From: Kouleothrix aurantiaca
GTDB taxonomy: Bacteria > Chloroflexota > Chloroflexia > Chloroflexales > Roseiflexaceae
Assembly: GCA_001399705.1 (NCBI GenBank)
Contig: LJCR01000002.1
Coordinates: 1 to 29,085 of the forward strand
DNA: 29,085 nucleotides
Reading direction: 5' to 3'
Below are positions 7,640 to 15,698 of this stretch, in pieces; the stretch's first letter is position 1; each line of letters begins with the position of its first letter. The notes beneath the pieces are model-generated. The model made no database searches, was not told the origin of the DNA, and worked only from the letters and a program-made list of their open reading frames with translations. Both the position numbers and the translations under genes were made by a program.

Positions 7640-7647
7640 GAGAATTA
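7640..7647. repeat. Target site duplication, right copy (GAGAATTA)
   Basis: Identical to 6280-6287. It borders the right end of the IS256-family element and lies in frame with the kinase coding sequence. Confidence 0.9.
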
Positions 7648-8898
7648 GAACCCGGCGTCTTGCCAACCTTTCGCCTGTTCGTCAGCATGCACTTCGCTAT
7701 CGCCACGCTCGCGATAGCGCACTGGCTGGTTGCCCCTTTTCCACCACCTTCCGCAGTCGTTCCGCTCGCTGTCTTTAGCCTGCTTTCGCCTGGGCTGTTG
7801 TTCGTGTATTTGTCGATCCCTACTCTGCGGCGCACTCTCAAATCCTTTTATCTCCCGATTGGCATTGCCTGGGCAGCCGCAGGCGCACTGGCAGGACCGA
7901 TCCTCGATCCATACATAAACCTCAGTAACCTTCATGCCACCAGCAACACCGCTCCAGAACTACTTGCGCAGGTGGTGCTGTGGCGGCAGATCATCTTGCT
8001 GTTGATTCCACTGGTCGTGCTGAGCTGGCAGTATGCGATGCGCCAGGTGGTCGTGTTCTGTGCGCTGACGAGTGTGCTGAACATTGCCCTGTTGTCCCGA
8101 AGCATGGTGTTGGAGCAGATGATCTCCAGCTCACTTTTGGGTATCGTTGTTGTCCAGACGATTATCTTCTTGCTCGTCGGGCTTATGATCGTGAAGCTGA
8201 TGAACGTCCAGAGAGAGCAGCGGCAGCGTCTGAGCGAGGCCAATGCGCGCCTGACGCTCTACGCCTCCACGCTGGAGCAGCTGACGATCAGCCGCGAACG
8301 CAATCGGATGGCGCGCGAGCTGCACGACGTTCTGGCCCACACGCTGAGCGGGGTTGCCGTTGAGTTGGAGGGCTTGCGAGCCATGCTGCGCCTGGACGTG
8401 GAACGGGCCAACGTGCTGCTCAACCACTCGCTGCAAGCCATCCGTGAAGGGCTGAGTGAAACCCGCCGCGCTCTCAAAGAGCTGCGCGCCAGGCCGCTCG
8501 AAGATCTGGGGCTGGCCCTGGCACTGCGAGCTTTAGCCGAATCCTACGCCACGCGGTTTGACTTTGGCATTGAGCTGACCATCGATGCCGATCTGGGCGA
8601 TTATGGGGCTGAGGTTGAGCAGTGTGTGTACCGGATTGCTCAGGAAGCGCTCACCAACATCGCCGAGCATGCCCAGGCGCATACTGTCCAACTCGTCTTG
8701 AAACGCGATCGCGATCACTTACGACTGCTCATCGGCGATGACGGATGCGGGTTTGATCCCAATCTTGGCGCAGAGGGAAACCATTATGGCTTGCTTGGGA
8801 TGCGCGAGCGCAGCGAACTGATCGGTGGGCGTCTCGCAGTTACGAGCCAGGTCGGCAAGGGCACACAGATTTGCTTCTCCTTTGGAGGCAACCAATGA
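7648..8898 (+). CDS. NarL-type sensor histidine kinase, 5' end displaced by IS insertion
   Basis: Main part of a kinase that originally began at 6267; rebuilt length is 424 residues. Rebuilt numbering gives six hydrophobic segments (about 18-36, 43-64, 72-92, 118-134, 138-156 and 168-192). The HisKA_3 motif RMARELHDVLAHTLSG has phospho-acceptor H233, and the HATPase_c boxes are EALTNIAEHA, GDDGCGF and GLLGMRERSEL. Only seven codons lie upstream of the IS. The first in-frame ATG after it is at 7688 (codon 21) with no clear ribosome-binding site. A product from there would keep all membrane helices, so loss of function is likely but not certain. Its stop overlaps the regulator start (ATGA). Confidence 0.88.
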   Translation, partial: EPGVLPTFRLFVSMHFAIATLAIAHWLVAPFPPPSAVVPLAVFSLLSPGLLFVYLSIPTLRRTLKSFYLPIGIAWAAAGALAGPILDPYINLSNLHATSNTAPELLAQVVLWRQIILLLIPLVVLSWQYAMRQVVVFCALTSVLNIALLSRSMVLEQMISSSLLGIVVVQTIIFLLVGLMIVKLMNVQREQRQRLSEANARLTLYASTLEQLTISRERNRMARELHDVLAHTLSGVAVELEGLRAMLRLDVERANVLLNHSLQAIREGLSETRRALKELRARPLEDLGLALALRALAESYATRFDFGIELTIDADLGDYGAEVEQCVYRIAQEALTNIAEHAQAHTVQLVLKRDRDHLRLLIGDDGCGFDPNLGAEGNHYGLLGMRERSELIGGRLAVTSQVGKGTQICFSFGGNQ

Positions 8899-9566
8899 AC
8901 GAGGAGTCGAGGAGAACCATTCGCCTGCTGATTTGTGACGACCAGGCGATCGTCTGCGAGGGGTTGCGCGCCATTCTCGAAGGCGTCCGAGACATCGAGG
9001 TGGTTGGTGTGGTGACCAATGGAGTCGATGCAATCGAACTGACACGAACAACGCAACCGGATCTGGTGCTGATGGATCTCAAAATGCCGCGGATGAACGG
9101 CATCCAGGCAACCAGGGCGATTTGTGAGCAATTCCCAGATGTCCGCATCCTGGTTTTGACCACCTATGCTGACGATGAATGGGTCATCGATGCGATTCGC
9201 GCTGGAGCGGCCGGCTATGTCTTGAAGGATACGCCCCAGGAAGACTTACTCAAAGCGATCAGGGAGACGATGAAGGGGTGGAGCCATATTGATCCGCAAG
9301 TGGCGCCGAAACTACTCAAACACGTCGCCGAACAAGGTGATCGGGCGTTGCCGGACCGAAAAGTGATCAGTGGGCTGAGCGAGCGCGAACGCGAAGTGCT
9401 TGGGCTGCTTGCGAGTGGTATGAGCAACGCCGAGATAGCACAAAGGCTGTTTCTCTCGGATGGTACCGTGAAGAACTACGTGAGCATCATTTTCTCAAAG
9501 CTCGGTGTGGCCGAGCGAACGCAGGCAGCACTTGTGGCAATACGCGCAGGATTGGTAAAGCTCTGA
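8895..9566 (+). CDS. NarL/FixJ-type response regulator
   Basis: A 223-residue regulator. The start at 8895 overlaps the kinase TGA and follows GGAGG; an in-frame ATG at 8871 lacks this. The receiver domain has D15/D16, the phospho-acceptor D61 (LVLMDLKMP) and the conserved K in GYVLKD. The LuxR-type C-terminal helix-turn-helix is intact (GLSEREREVLGLLASGMSNA, then GTVKNYVSIIFSKLGV). It is translationally coupled to the kinase, so the IS insertion upstream probably also lowers its expression through polarity. Confidence 0.95.
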   Translation: MNEESRRTIRLLICDDQAIVCEGLRAILEGVRDIEVVGVVTNGVDAIELTRTTQPDLVLMDLKMPRMNGIQATRAICEQFPDVRILVLTTYADDEWVIDAIRAGAAGYVLKDTPQEDLLKAIRETMKGWSHIDPQVAPKLLKHVAEQGDRALPDRKVISGLSEREREVLGLLASGMSNAEIAQRLFLSDGTVKNYVSIIFSKLGVAERTQAALVAIRAGLVKL

Positions 9567-9576
9567 GTTACAGGTC

Positions 9577-9604
9577 AGCGTATCAAATAGGTGGTTTGTA
9601 CGCT
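9577..9604 (+). terminator. Possible hairpin terminator after the regulator gene
   Basis: AGCGTA-T-CAAA pairs with TTTG-TACGCT around a 7-base loop, giving a 10-bp stem with one bulged T, eleven bases after the stop codon. There is no strong T-run after it, so it may be a weak or factor-assisted terminator. Confidence 0.35.
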
Positions 9605-9610
9605 AACGAA

Positions 9611-9868
9611 TCAGGATGGCGAAAGCCTGCGATAAAGCCAGCGGATCATCTGCACAGTCGGAGGTCCCACGCCTGGCCTGATGAGAAAAGCATAGCTTTC
9701 TGAAGCGATGTTCTTCTTAGCCCACGATTCTCGCGGTTTTATGTCGTCACCCTTCAAGGGGGCAGCAACGATTCGTGCATCCAACAGCCATAGTACATGA
9801 GCAAAAATGTCGCCGCTGACACGCCTGCTTCTGTCTTTTGGCTGTTTCATCACGAATCGGTGCCACAC
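9611..9868 (-). CDS. Hypothetical 85-aa ORF
   Basis: An open frame starting MWHRFVMKQPKDRSRR and ending MIRWLYRRLSPS. An alternative ATG lies at codon 7. No family is recognised and no good ribosome-binding site is seen. The composition (FAHVLWLLDARIVAAPLKG) looks protein-like rather than a shadow of another gene, since no other gene covers 9605-9967. It may be the remnant of a longer gene. The rest of this 400-base interval shows only the hairpin at 9577-9604. Confidence 0.25.
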   Translation of the reverse strand: MWHRFVMKQPKDRSRRVSGDIFAHVLWLLDARIVAAPLKGDDIKPRESWAKKNIASESYAFLIRPGVGPPTVQMIRWLYRRLSPS

Positions 9869-9967
9869 CCCTCATGCGCCGAACTGCTCTGTCTCTCTCT
9901 TCCTTCGCGATCATCCAGCGGCGAAGAGGCGTATGCTGATGGTACTGATAGCCCGAATCGAGTCGAG

Positions 9968-11551
9968 CTAGCGTGACGGCCGTATGCCGCCGTAGTAGTG
10001 CTGCGCCCAGTAGCCGCCGTTCAGGTTCGCTACTCCCACGCCTTGTTTCGGGCTCAGGGCCTGTACGACGTTGCCGCCGCCGACGTAGATGCCCACGTGG
10101 CTGATGCCGCGCTTATAGGTGTTGACGAAGAACACGATATCGCCGGAGCGCAGATCGTCAGGGTTCGAGATCGTCGTGCCGTACGCGGTACTGTACTGGC
10201 CCGCCGAGCTGTGCGGCAGGTTCAGGCCGTACTGCTTGTACACGTACTGCGTGAACCCGCTGCAGTCGAACCCCTTCGGGCTGGCGCCGCCCCAGACGTA
10301 GCGCGATCCCACAAACTGCATCGCGAACTCGACCACACTCCCTGCGGTGGCGGCTGGCGCTGGCGCCAGCCGGCTCTGCGTCTGAGGGCGGCTCGCCGGC
10401 TTCGGCCGTGCCAGCGCGGGGATCTCGCGCACCGCCGGCACGCGCCGCATCACGTAGTCGTTGACGTTGAGCAGCTCGTTTGACACCCAGCCAACCGTGC
10501 CGCGCGGCGTGCGAACCTTGAACCAATCCTGGTAGCGGCCCAGCAGGTCGAGCTGCGTGTTGTGGCCGAGCGCGCCGAGCTTGTCATACGCCACACCCGG
10601 ACCGCCGCGCAGATTGACGTTCGCCTCGCTCACCAATCCAACCAGAGCTGGATTGAGATCGGGGACGGTTGTGACGGTCTCCACCCGATCCACGACGCCT
10701 GGTCCGATCGAGAGATACTGCGCGAGTACCCAGCCAGCTTTGCCATCCTCCGTCTGCACCTGGAACCAGTCGTTGTAGCGCGCCAGCAGGTCGAGTTGAG
10801 CGCCGGACGGGAGCTTGGTCATGCCGATGTACCCTGTGCCGGGACCGTCGCGAAGGTTCAGTCCCTCCTCGGCGACCAGGCCGATCTTCGGTGGAGGCGG
10901 CGCGGGAATGTTCGTCGCGTCCGGCAGGAAGTCAGCGACAGCCGCATCCAGGTCGAGCAACTCGGCGGCGACCCAGATGGTGCTACCGTCATCGCGCCGC
11001 GCCTGATACCAGCCGTTATACTGTGCCAGGAGCAGGAGTGGTGTTCCCGCTGGCAACGTGCCAACCTTGTCATAGTCCGTGCCGGGGCCGCCGCGTACGT
11101 TCGCCAGATCAGCCACCACCGTTGCGTCGATTGGCTGATCCTTTAGTAGCTCAGGGCGCAGCGATGCTATCGGTAGCGCGTCGATTTCAGCAAATGCGCT
11201 ATCTGGGGCAGGCGCATCACTATCAGTGTTTGCGTCAAGTGACAACGGTGCGATGGGCGCGACGAAATCGCCTGTGCTGCCGTCTGACGCGTTTGCCTGC
11301 GGCTGCGCCAAAGGAATCGCAAGCGGAATCTGGCTGGCAAGTATCGCCAGCGGGACAAAGAGCGCAACCAGGGCATGCATGACGTAGCGGGCGGGCAGTG
11401 CGCCTGGGAACGCGTGTGCGTATTTGGCGATGGTTGTGGTGAGGGTCTGCGAACGCTGAACCGATCGAGTATAACGCTGTCGCTGACGAAGCGCGCGGGC
11501 GGTGAGCGCGTGCGTATCGTGGTCGGCGGCCGAACCGGAGAAGTCGGTCAT
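9968..11551 (-). CDS. Secreted/membrane-anchored cell-wall hydrolase: three bacterial SH3 domains plus NlpC/P60
   Basis: A 527-residue protein. The cytoplasmic N-terminus is followed by a hydrophobic anchor or signal (about 59-80). Three bacterial SH3 domains lie at roughly 144-200, 223-277 and 304-360, each with the N-x-R-x-GPG motif (ANVRGGPGTDY, LNLRDGPGTGY, VNLRGGPGVAY). After a Pro/Ala linker comes the NlpC/P60 domain (about 405-527) with C430 in GFDCSGF and H485 in ISHVGIY. This is the cysteine peptidase type that cuts peptide stems of peptidoglycan, with SH3 domains giving wall binding. It has its own promoter and an unusually long, structured leader. Confidence 0.93.
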   Translation of the reverse strand: MTDFSGSAADHDTHALTARALRQRQRYTRSVQRSQTLTTTIAKYAHAFPGALPARYVMHALVALFVPLAILASQIPLAIPLAQPQANASDGSTGDFVAPIAPLSLDANTDSDAPAPDSAFAEIDALPIASLRPELLKDQPIDATVVADLANVRGGPGTDYDKVGTLPAGTPLLLLAQYNGWYQARRDDGSTIWVAAELLDLDAAVADFLPDATNIPAPPPPKIGLVAEEGLNLRDGPGTGYIGMTKLPSGAQLDLLARYNDWFQVQTEDGKAGWVLAQYLSIGPGVVDRVETVTTVPDLNPALVGLVSEANVNLRGGPGVAYDKLGALGHNTQLDLLGRYQDWFKVRTPRGTVGWVSNELLNVNDYVMRRVPAVREIPALARPKPASRPQTQSRLAPAPAATAGSVVEFAMQFVGSRYVWGGASPKGFDCSGFTQYVYKQYGLNLPHSSAGQYSTAYGTTISNPDDLRSGDIVFFVNTYKRGISHVGIYVGGGNVVQALSPKQGVGVANLNGGYWAQHYYGGIRPSR

Positions 11552-11770
11552 GGAGCATTCCTCGCTGCGGCCTCACGCGTGAGGCACCTACACAAGCTAC
11601 AGCGTGCAACGACAGGTATCACAAAGCGGAGATGGCGGCGGACGTAATACACGTTGCCCCGCGGATACAAGGTGATACCGAAAAAATCTGTAGCTTACGG
11701 CGGTTACTGGTGATGGGCGTCTGGTACGGGCAAGCACCTCCTTCACACGTAGCTTAACCGTTCATTTACC
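11552..11770 (-). promoter_or_regulatory. Long structured 5' leader, candidate cis-regulatory RNA
   Basis: The predicted transcript has about 215 untranslated bases. Read 5' to 3' on the minus strand, CGGTTA (11760-11755) can pair with TAACCG (11706-11701). AAGCTACAG (11696-11688) can pair with CTGTAGCTT (11602-11594). Nested inside it, GGTATCAC (11679-11672) pairs with GTGATACC (11622-11615). A second AAGCTAC (11755-11749) could compete for the same 3' partner. A 16-bp palindrome and the start codon follow. The perfect nested helices are seen directly; a switching role is inference. Confidence 0.5.
11570..11585. promoter_or_regulatory. 16-bp perfect palindrome just upstream of the NlpC/P60 start
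   Basis: GCCTCACGCGTGAGGC is a perfect palindrome 18 bases before the start codon. It could be an operator, or in RNA a hairpin that affects ribosome access to the AGGAATG region. Confidence 0.45.
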
Positions 11771-11774
11771 GGCG

Positions 11775-11803
11775 AAGGTAACCTGAACGAGAAGAACTGT
11801 CAA
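11775..11803 (-). promoter_or_regulatory. Sigma70-like promoter of the NlpC/P60 gene
   Basis: On the minus strand TTGACA (11803-11798) is a perfect -35. After 17 bases comes TACCTT (11780-11775), which keeps the key T-A---T positions of the -10. Transcription would begin near 11768. Confidence 0.55.
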
Positions 11804-11939
11804 GCATTGCGTCTGAACGTGGGCTGATAGATGCCTGAGAGGGTGAAAAATGGAGGTTATGCTACAGCTGCGTGTGTTTTGCCACAGGAGCAATTGCAGA
11901 CGAGAGCGATCATATGGTGGAGTGCTCAACAACCCGGTA

Positions 11940-11968
11940 GCGGGGCGGCGTGTCACCAGCCGCCCCGC
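11940..11968. terminator. GC-rich hairpin downstream of the M28 peptidase gene
   Basis: GCGGGGCGG and CCGCCCCGC form a 9-bp perfect stem with an 11-base loop, 24 bases after the M28 stop codon. No T-run follows in the gene's direction. It is a probable transcription-ending or 3'-stabilising structure. Between it and the promoter at 11803 no gene is recognised. Confidence 0.5.
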
Positions 11969-11991
11969 CACGACGAGCGAGCGGAGCCAAC

Positions 11992-13521
11992 CTACCGCTG
12001 CGCGAGCGGCCCGTCGTACTCAAAGAGGTTCTTGTACTGGCCGCTGCCTTTGCCCTTATCCGTCCCGTTCACCGCCGACGTCGTCATTGCAAACGATAAC
12101 ACGGCGTGCGCGGTCCCATCCGAGAGCTGGTCGAGCACGGTCTGATTACTCGGCTGGGTAACGTGTGCAAAGTTATCACACGGCTGGTGGTAGCACTCGT
12201 CATACGGCAGGCCAGCGGTGCCGCCGTACACGGCCGCCTGCTCAGGCGTTTTGCTGTCACCCGCGCCGGCGAATACGCCACCGATCGGAATACCAACATC
12301 CATGAATGGGGCGTAGTCCGAGCTTCCCGTCAGGCCGCTTGGATCAGTGGCGAGATTCTGGCCGCCGAAGTAATCACGGAAGACATCCTCGACAACCTTG
12401 GAGCCGTTCGGCCCAGCCACCGCCGTATTGGAGCCGTTGCCGTCGTATACGAACCGCACGTAGTTCGACGAGGCGATCATGTCGATGTTCAGGTTGACGG
12501 CGATGTTCTTGATGTCGCGGGTGCTTAACGTGCTGACATAGTACTCAGAGCCGAGCAGGCCGTTCTCCTCGGCCGCGAACCAGATGAAGCGCGCTTTGTT
12601 GACCGGCTGGATGCCGAGCCTCTTCATCTGCAGCGCAATCTCCAGGATCGTCGCCGAGCCGCTTCCGTTGTCGTTGAGCGCCGCGGTGCCGGTTTCGGAA
12701 TCGAGATGCGCACCCACCACGACCACACGGTCACCGCGGCCACTCGTCTCAGCAATCACGTTGTTCGTCGTCGCGATCGTCGAAATGGTATCGGTCTTGA
12801 GGCGCAGCCGCAGGCCGCTGCCGAGCAGGCTATTGAGCTCCGTACCGAGGGCGAAGCTGGCGCTGACGACCGGAATGGTGATGCCAGGCCCACCAAGCGT
12901 TCCGCCGAAGAGCGGCTTGCGCGCATCGGTGTTGCCCTCGTTGAAGATAATCACGCCAGTAGCGCCGGCGGTCTGCGCGTTCTGCGCTTTCACGGAGAAG
13001 TTGCAGGTGCCGCGCTGGATCAGCGCGATGTTACCCGCCGTGAAGCCGGCGAAGTCGGACGCCTCGCACCCGCTGGTCGAGCCGCCAGTTGGCGGCAGCA
13101 GCAAATCGACCGCCTGCACGTCCGCGGTCACGTCGCCGCTGCCCGAGTAGTCCATGGTGAAGAAGTCCTCGCCGTAGACGTAGGACGTCGCATTGGGCGC
13201 GGTCTGCTGGAGCACAGCCGGCGTCAACTCGCGGAAGAACGGAAACTGGAACGGCTGGAGCGTCACTGTGTAGCCCGCGCCCTGCAGCTTACTCTTTACA
13301 TAGGCGACCGACGCGTCGTATCCAGGGGTGCCGGAGGCGCGCTCGCCGCCGTTGGTGTCGGCGATTGTCTGGAATGCTTGTAGGTGGTCAGTAATCGCGC
13401 CCACGGTGACGGCGTTGCGCAGCGCTGACGAGTCGACTGAAATTGCTGCCGAAGCGGACGGAACGGCGGTGAGGGCCAGCACAATCAGCAACAGCACAGC
13501 CAGAATAGAGCGGTGTTTCAC
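11992..13521 (-). CDS. Secreted M28-family zinc aminopeptidase with PA domain
   Basis: A 509-residue exported peptidase. The GTG at 13521 follows AAGGAGGA and opens directly into a signal peptide (MKHRSILAVLLLIVLALTA, cleavage likely after PSASA), so it is preferred to the ATG at 13557. A protease-associated (PA) domain occupies about 130-240 (IALIQRGTCNFSVKAQNAQ). The M28 domain has the two-zinc ligands H272 (GAHLDSE), D284 (LNDNGSG), E319 with catalytic E318 (AAEENGLLGSE), D347 (NIDMIAS) and H445 (YHQPCDN). The order resembles Streptomyces-type aminopeptidases. It should release N-terminal residues from extracellular peptides. Confidence 0.94.
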   Translation of the reverse strand: MKHRSILAVLLLIVLALTAVPSASAAISVDSSALRNAVTVGAITDHLQAFQTIADTNGGERASGTPGYDASVAYVKSKLQGAGYTVTLQPFQFPFFRELTPAVLQQTAPNATSYVYGEDFFTMDYSGSGDVTADVQAVDLLLPPTGGSTSGCEASDFAGFTAGNIALIQRGTCNFSVKAQNAQTAGATGVIIFNEGNTDARKPLFGGTLGGPGITIPVVSASFALGTELNSLLGSGLRLRLKTDTISTIATTNNVIAETSGRGDRVVVVGAHLDSETGTAALNDNGSGSATILEIALQMKRLGIQPVNKARFIWFAAEENGLLGSEYYVSTLSTRDIKNIAVNLNIDMIASSNYVRFVYDGNGSNTAVAGPNGSKVVEDVFRDYFGGQNLATDPSGLTGSSDYAPFMDVGIPIGGVFAGAGDSKTPEQAAVYGGTAGLPYDECYHQPCDNFAHVTQPSNQTVLDQLSDGTAHAVLSFAMTTSAVNGTDKGKGSGQYKNLFEYDGPLAQR

Positions 13522-13792
13522 AAGAAGTCCTCCTTCAGAATAGCGATTCGCTCGCACCGAATAGCGGAAATGGACAATGGGATACCTCGCGCAGCTGCAC
13601 CTCCTTGTGCCGTCGGCGGCTCGACGCCGACACGGTATCCAGGCAGCATTGGGGCTTGCCTAATACATGGACCTTCAACAGACGATTGGGATCCGCGAAG
13701 TCTACAACTTTCTTAACAAATTTTGCAAGTGACGCCTGGACCGCAACTGCTACTACGCATCAGTATGGGATGTTGGAGGGGGTGGCTAATTG

Positions 13793-13811
13793 ATGATATG
13801 TGGGATATCAT
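13793..13811. repeat. Inverted repeat ATGATAT-GTGGG-ATATCAT
   Basis: A 7-bp perfect inverted repeat with 5-base spacer, 271 bases upstream of the M28 start. It could be an operator or chance; a similar half GGATAT recurs at about 13823. Confidence 0.3.
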
Positions 13812-13923
13812 ACGGCTCTGTAGGATATGGCGCATAGGTGGCTAGAATCTTCCGTGAGGCGCGTGAGGGCATTACTCGTAAAATGTCGGTGGGGTCTGAT
13901 GTTTAGGCTCGTTTGAAAACGCT

Positions 13924-14238
13924 ATGGAAGCCGCGGGGTCACGTGCTCGCAGCGCTGGCAGCCAGGGAGGTACATATAGGGCGGGACTTCCCTTCATCGC
14001 ACTGCCAGTTGTCTGGCATGCCCGGCCGACCGATGGTGCAGTGGAAATCGAGGCGACGAATCGCACGTTGCCGCTGTTGCTGATGGCCCAGGCGTTTGAA
14101 CCCACCATCAGCCATCATCATACAATCACACGGCGCAATCCCATCGGCGATCTCGGAGAGATGCGAGCTATAGCAGGGCACGCCATAGCACGGTTGGCGT
14201 TGAACTATCTGAAGCAGCTGGTGCGAGCTGCTGAGTAG
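13924..14238 (+). CDS. Hypothetical ORF, possible gene remnant (104 aa)
   Basis: The middle and end (ALPVVWHARPTDGAVEIEAT through PIGDLGEMRAIAGHAIARLA and ALNYLKQLVRAAE) read like the C-terminus of a real protein, with codon use similar to neighbours. The N-terminus looks poor and there is no ribosome-binding site. I cannot name a family. It may be the surviving 3' end of a deleted gene. Confidence 0.28.
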   Translation: MEAAGSRARSAGSQGGTYRAGLPFIALPVVWHARPTDGAVEIEATNRTLPLLLMAQAFEPTISHHHTITRRNPIGDLGEMRAIAGHAIARLALNYLKQLVRAAE

Positions 14239-14411
14239 GACGTACACGCGTCGATGGAGAAGGTTAATCGCGCCCTGGTGACACTGCGTCCCCTGCATGT
14301 CCGGTGCACTGCTGACTCATGAGCCGCTTCTGCGCACCGCTAGAGCGGCTGTCAGGTGGAGCGTCAAGACGATTCGTCCGAACATTATTATCTCAGGCGC
14401 TTGCGCACTGG

Positions 14412-15629
14412 TTACGCGCGCACCTCAACTGGGGTGCCGATGTCTGCCCAACGATAAAGCCACTCGGCATCGTCCATACTCAGATTGATGCAGCCGTGCG
14501 AAAGCCGGTAGCCGGTGCCGAACTGGTTGTGCCAGTAGGTGCCATGCAGCGCGACTCCGCCGACGACATACTGCACCCAGGGAACATCAGGCACGAACCA
14601 GCTCTCGCCGCTAGCTGAACCGGTCATCGTCTGCACCGGCAGCTTGTCGTAGATCGCGAAGCTGCCGGTTGGTGTATTGAAACCGTCGCGTCCAGTCGCT
14701 ACGGGCGCGCGGTACACGACAAGATCGTCCTCGTAGGCCGTCAGCCACTGCTCCGACAGGCTCACCTCAATCCGGCGATTCCACAGCGCTGGCGACCACT
14801 CCCGCGCTCCTACAAGTGGGGCCACCGGCGCGGTCTTGATGCCGCGCAGCCGAGCTACCTGCCGCCCGAGATCGCTGACCACAACCTCGTGCAGCGTATT
14901 GAGCGAGATGCCATTCGCCTGTTCCATAACGCGGTAGAAGGGCGCCATATCGTCGGGGTGGTATTCGAGGCGCGCGCGCTCGAAGTATTGGATGATTCTT
15001 CCATCCTCCTCGATTTCTTCGCTGATTGGGTAGCCGAAGATGTTCACGCTATCGCGCCGCTCCCAGTAGCCGCGAAACTCGCCTGACAGGGTGTGCTGGG
15101 TTTCAGGAAAATAGCGCGCGCCGTTCTGCGGGTCGGGCACGCCAGCCACTTCACGGTCGGCCAGGATCTCGCGCCCAAGCAGGCCGAGTTGAACCTGATT
15201 CACAGTACCCATCAGTTCGGGATGGAACTCGAAGCGCGCGCGCTCGAAGTATTGGACGACGCGCCCATTTTCGATGATCTCTTCCGTGACCGGGTAGCCA
15301 AAGATTACCACCTGGCCGTTCGCGCGCCAGAAGTCGAGGAAGCCGGCGCGATTGCTGAGGTGGTGGCCGGTCTGCGGGAAAAAGACCGGGGGGACGAGCG
15401 GGAGCTGGCTTGGATCGGTTGCCGCTGGATCTGTAGAGCGGCGATACTGTGCCTGTGCCGCTTGTGCCGTGGCCACGCGGGTGGCGGCTTCGCGTGGTGC
15501 ATACGTGGGTGCGAAATCGGCGACGGTCGGCTGGCCTGCGACCGCCCGGCGCGCCCAGGGAATGCTCGCAACCAGCGCCAGAGATACCACCGCGGCACCG
15601 ACCAAGAAACGTAGATGGACACGCACCAT
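14412..15629 (-). CDS. L,D-transpeptidase (YkuD domain) with two N-terminal repeat domains
   Basis: A 405-residue exported protein following AAAGGAG. It has a signal/anchor helix (about 7-32). Two copies of a roughly 60-residue module follow, at about 84-140 and 170-230. Each contains FPxTxHxLSxxFxxxW, then a I/VFGYPxxEEI motif, then RxxQYFERARxExHP. The YkuD catalytic domain fills about 285-405 with HGTYWHN and the active-site motif SHGCINLS (H378, C380). Such enzymes form 3-3 or Lpp-type crosslinks in peptidoglycan. The repeated modules resemble those that precede YkuD domains in other Chloroflexota-type proteins and may bind wall material. Confidence 0.93.
   Translation of the reverse strand: MVRVHLRFLVGAAVVSLALVASIPWARRAVAGQPTVADFAPTYAPREAATRVATAQAAQAQYRRSTDPAATDPSQLPLVPPVFFPQTGHHLSNRAGFLDFWRANGQVVIFGYPVTEEIIENGRVVQYFERARFEFHPELMGTVNQVQLGLLGREILADREVAGVPDPQNGARYFPETQHTLSGEFRGYWERRDSVNIFGYPISEEIEEDGRIIQYFERARLEYHPDDMAPFYRVMEQANGISLNTLHEVVVSDLGRQVARLRGIKTAPVAPLVGAREWSPALWNRRIEVSLSEQWLTAYEDDLVVYRAPVATGRDGFNTPTGSFAIYDKLPVQTMTGSASGESWFVPDVPWVQYVVGGVALHGTYWHNQFGTGYRLSHGCINLSMDDAEWLYRWADIGTPVEVRA
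14966..15254 (-). repeat. Internal DNA repeat within the L,D-transpeptidase gene
   Basis: A segment of about 30 bases reading (plus strand) TCGA-GCGCGCGCGCTCGAAGTATTGGA occurs at about 14967-14993 and again at 15229-15255, with one mismatch. It encodes the end of each repeated module (QYFERARxExHP) and is the most conserved part of the internal duplication. Confidence 0.6.
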
Positions 15630-15698
15630 GTGCGCTCCTTTCCGTCCGTCTTATCCCACACCCTCCCAGGCACAATAGTCGCGTCCGACGCTGACGAG

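Larger units (their letters stand above)
13522..14411. other. 890-bp intergenic region
   Basis: Between the M28 and L,D-transpeptidase genes. It contains an inverted repeat at 13793-13811 and one possible ORF at 13924-14238. No RNA gene, IS or clear promoter is recognised in the rest. Open frames on both strands around 13870-14300 shadow each other, which suggests a decayed gene. Confidence 0.4.

Noticed and set aside
7621..7660. Hybrid promoter at the IS right end driving the kinase
   Set aside because: TTTACA is present in the terminal repeat at 7629-7634, but no acceptable -10 lies 16-18 bases downstream.
11552..11770. Assignment of the NlpC/P60 leader as a ydaO (c-di-AMP) riboswitch
   Set aside because: The gene type fits, but I could not match the conserved core segments in order. 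The leader is therefore reported only as a structured candidate.
12706..13383. A 225-codon plus-strand frame inside the M28 gene
   Set aside because: It is a shadow of the M28 aminopeptidase, which has a signal peptide and all metal ligands on the minus strand.
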